From Saprospiraceae bacterium (GTDB lineage: Bacteria; Bacteroidota; Bacteroidia; Chitinophagales; Saprospiraceae), in contig JAHDEL010000040.1 of the NCBI GenBank assembly GCA_020628855.1, positions 1 to 33,634 of the forward strand: DNA of 33,634 nucleotides. The letters are read 5' to 3'. This document shows positions 32,479 through 33,634 of this stretch, in pieces. Each line of letters starts with the position of its first letter. Position 1 is the first letter of the stretch. The notes under the pieces were generated by a model. That model saw only the letters and a list, made by a program, of their open reading frames with translations. It searched no databases and was not told where the DNA came from. The translations under genes were made by a program, and so were the position numbers.

Positions 32479-32495
32479 GCAAAACGGGCATCTTT

Positions 32496-33122
32496 TTACC
32501 CTAAGAGTTCTTTCTTCATCTTTTTGAACTCGGCTTCAGTAATAACTTTATCTTCCTTGAGCTTAGCAAGTTCTTTTAGTTGTTCGATTTTGTCTTCAGT
32601 CTCACTTCGAGATTCAACAATAGCTTCTTCAAACTCTGCATCTACCACATCGCTGGAATCTGCTTCCTCGTTGGCTTTATGTTCAGATTCCATATCCTTA
32701 GCCATTGCTTTACCTTGCTCAAATTTCTCATTATAGAATGCTTTAAACTTCTCAATGTTGAGATCGTTAAGACTTCCGCCTTCGGCAAAATGATTCTTAA
32801 ACACTTCTCCAACTGCATAAGTAGATGCCCCAGAAAGGACTGACATTGTCACACCTCCTAATACACTTCCAATGACGGGTACTGCTTTTGTCATTCCTGC
32901 GGCTAAACGTGCAAGCCCTGCCCCACCTAATGCGGAGACGATTGCTTTAGCCTGATTCTTCTCAAAATCCTTTTCATAGAGTTCTGCAAGTTTATTGATC
33001 ATGTCTAACTGGATACCTGACACGGCAACAAAATCAACCAAAGGCAATGGAATCAATCCTGCTCCAACTGAGAGATACATATGATTCTTTATTATTGAGT
33101 TCGCTTTGTTATTTAGCTTCAT
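32496..33122 (-). CDS. DUF697 membrane-associated protein with SHOCT domain
   Basis: With ATG 33122 the protein is 208 residues. The N-terminal part is a DUF697-like domain: SIIKNHMYLSVGAGLIPLPL, DFVAVSGIQLDMINKLAELY and a Gly-rich hydrophobic segment AKAIVSALGGAGLARLAAG with IGSVLGGVTMSVLSGASTYA, which probably associates with the membrane. An acidic linker (SDVVDAEFEEAIVESRSETE) leads to a C-terminal SHOCT motif (IEQLKELAKLKEDKVITEAE). An upstream TTG at 33203 overlapping the previous stop would add 27 atypical residues, so the ATG is preferred. Function unknown; SHOCT domains are oligomerisation modules. Confidence 0.75.
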   Translation of the reverse strand: MKLNNKANSIIKNHMYLSVGAGLIPLPLVDFVAVSGIQLDMINKLAELYEKDFEKNQAKAIVSALGGAGLARLAAGMTKAVPVIGSVLGGVTMSVLSGASTYAVGEVFKNHFAEGGSLNDLNIEKFKAFYNEKFEQGKAMAKDMESEHKANEEADSSDVVDAEFEEAIVESRSETEDKIEQLKELAKLKEDKVITEAEFKKMKKELLG

Positions 33123-33199
33123 GGCAATGTGTTTAACTAGTACAACTACTCTGTTAGTAGAATTGGTTTCAATATAAAGCTCGCTTTCTATGAATGTAT

Positions 33200-33634
33200 T
33201 CAAAAATTGGATGAATCTACGTTTAAGCGGCCTCCTGTATCAAAAGCCGACATATCTGGAGAATAATAACTCTGTAATTGTGCAACACCACCATTATACA
33301 TACCAGCTTGAGTTACTATAAGGTCATATTCAAATGTGTGCGTTCCCTTCGGCATCACTTCGATAAAGTACTCCATCCCTTTATCAGATGTACTTTCATA
33401 ACCATACAGACCATTCTTATAGATAAACTGAGATAGTTGATTCTGTGGCTCAGTACCTGTTGGTCTTTCATCAGACAAATAACAATAACTCAACTGATCA
33501 TGCGAAACAATCTCCAATCTGACTCTGAGACGATCCCCAACTGATACTGTTTCCTCTTCGATCTCACAATATACTGGAAGGTTATTCTCTATTTTCTTCA
33601 GAAAGATTGATTTTGAAAGAGAGAATTTAGGATT
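33200..33634 (-). CDS. Bacterial alpha-2-macroglobulin, C-terminal fragment
   Basis: The frame is open to the window edge (144 residues visible), so the start lies outside. The sequence VSVGDRLRVRLEIVSHDQLS, YCYLSDERPTGTEP, LYGYESTSDKGMEYFIEVMP, KGTHTFEYDLIVTQAGMYNG and GVAQLQSYYSPDMSAFD matches the final MG10-like domain of Bacteroidota alpha-2-macroglobulin family proteins. These are very large envelope proteins thought to trap proteases or act as periplasmic defence/repair factors. A TTG at 33517 could be misread as a start; it is internal. The TGA stop is 33200-33202. Confidence 0.9.
   Translation of the reverse strand, partial: NPKFSLSKSIFLKKIENNLPVYCEIEEETVSVGDRLRVRLEIVSHDQLSYCYLSDERPTGTEPQNQLSQFIYKNGLYGYESTSDKGMEYFIEVMPKGTHTFEYDLIVTQAGMYNGGVAQLQSYYSPDMSAFDTGGRLNVDSSNF

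Overview
The window is AT-rich chromosomal DNA from a member of the Bacteroidota, most likely a free-living aquatic, gliding or surface-associated lineage such as the Saprospiria. Three things support this: a DUF4295 gene directly after rpmG (a Bacteroidota signature), a large adhesin with SprB-type repeats and a type IX secretion (T9SS) C-terminal sorting domain, and repeated use of the Bacteroidota -7 promoter element TAnnTTTG with no Shine-Dalgarno sequences. Genes for aerobic haem synthesis (hemF), the futalosine menaquinone route (mqnD) and Na+-coupled transporters suit an aerobic marine or brackish heterotroph. The exact taxon is inference. I see no prophage, insertion sequence, CRISPR array or rRNA.

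Layout. 1-3002: C-terminal end of a NupC-type nucleoside transporter, a membrane-anchored CHAP amidase and an SSS-family Na+/solute symporter. 3131-5998: a FIST sensor protein abutting a PAS hybrid histidine kinase. 5992-9176 (minus): ECF sigma factor, a membrane-anchored protein with a beta-barrel-like C-terminus (putative anti-sigma), an ArsC/Spx-like thioredoxin-fold protein and hemF. 9423-10074: a small secreted protein and a lone STAS protein. 10140-15260: a probable operon purH-coaX-outer membrane protein-TPR protein, from a TATATTTG promoter to a bidirectional terminator. 15259-16143 (minus): 3-hydroxybutyryl-CoA dehydrogenase. 16248-18374: overlapping sugar kinase-like gene, pfkA and cutA. 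18536-22756: the 1406-residue T9SS adhesin. 22757-23198: a gene-free stretch with the most unusual signal in the window, two tandem minus-strand units that look like small RNA genes. 23199-26801: mqnD, an RluA-type pseudouridine synthase, a DUF151-UVR protein, a TPR protein and ftsY, several of them convergent with no gap or a few bases of overlap. 26891-27711 (minus): tRNA-Arg(ACG)-rpmB-rpmG-DUF4295 from one TATATTTG promoter to a strong terminator. 27769-32478: an HTH regulator divergent from a four-helix membrane protein plus a second SSS symporter, then a multi-pass membrane histidine kinase. 32496-33634 (minus): a DUF697-SHOCT protein and the C-terminus of a bacterial alpha-2-macroglobulin.

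Most genes are housekeeping genes in recognisable Bacteroidota contexts. The points most worth follow-up are the tandem sRNA-like units, the sigma/anti-sigma beta-barrel pair with a 14-bp palindrome upstream, a palindrome upstream of the adhesin, the Asp-to-Asn change in the PFK ATP-site motif, and the STAS protein lacking the phospho-acceptor serine.
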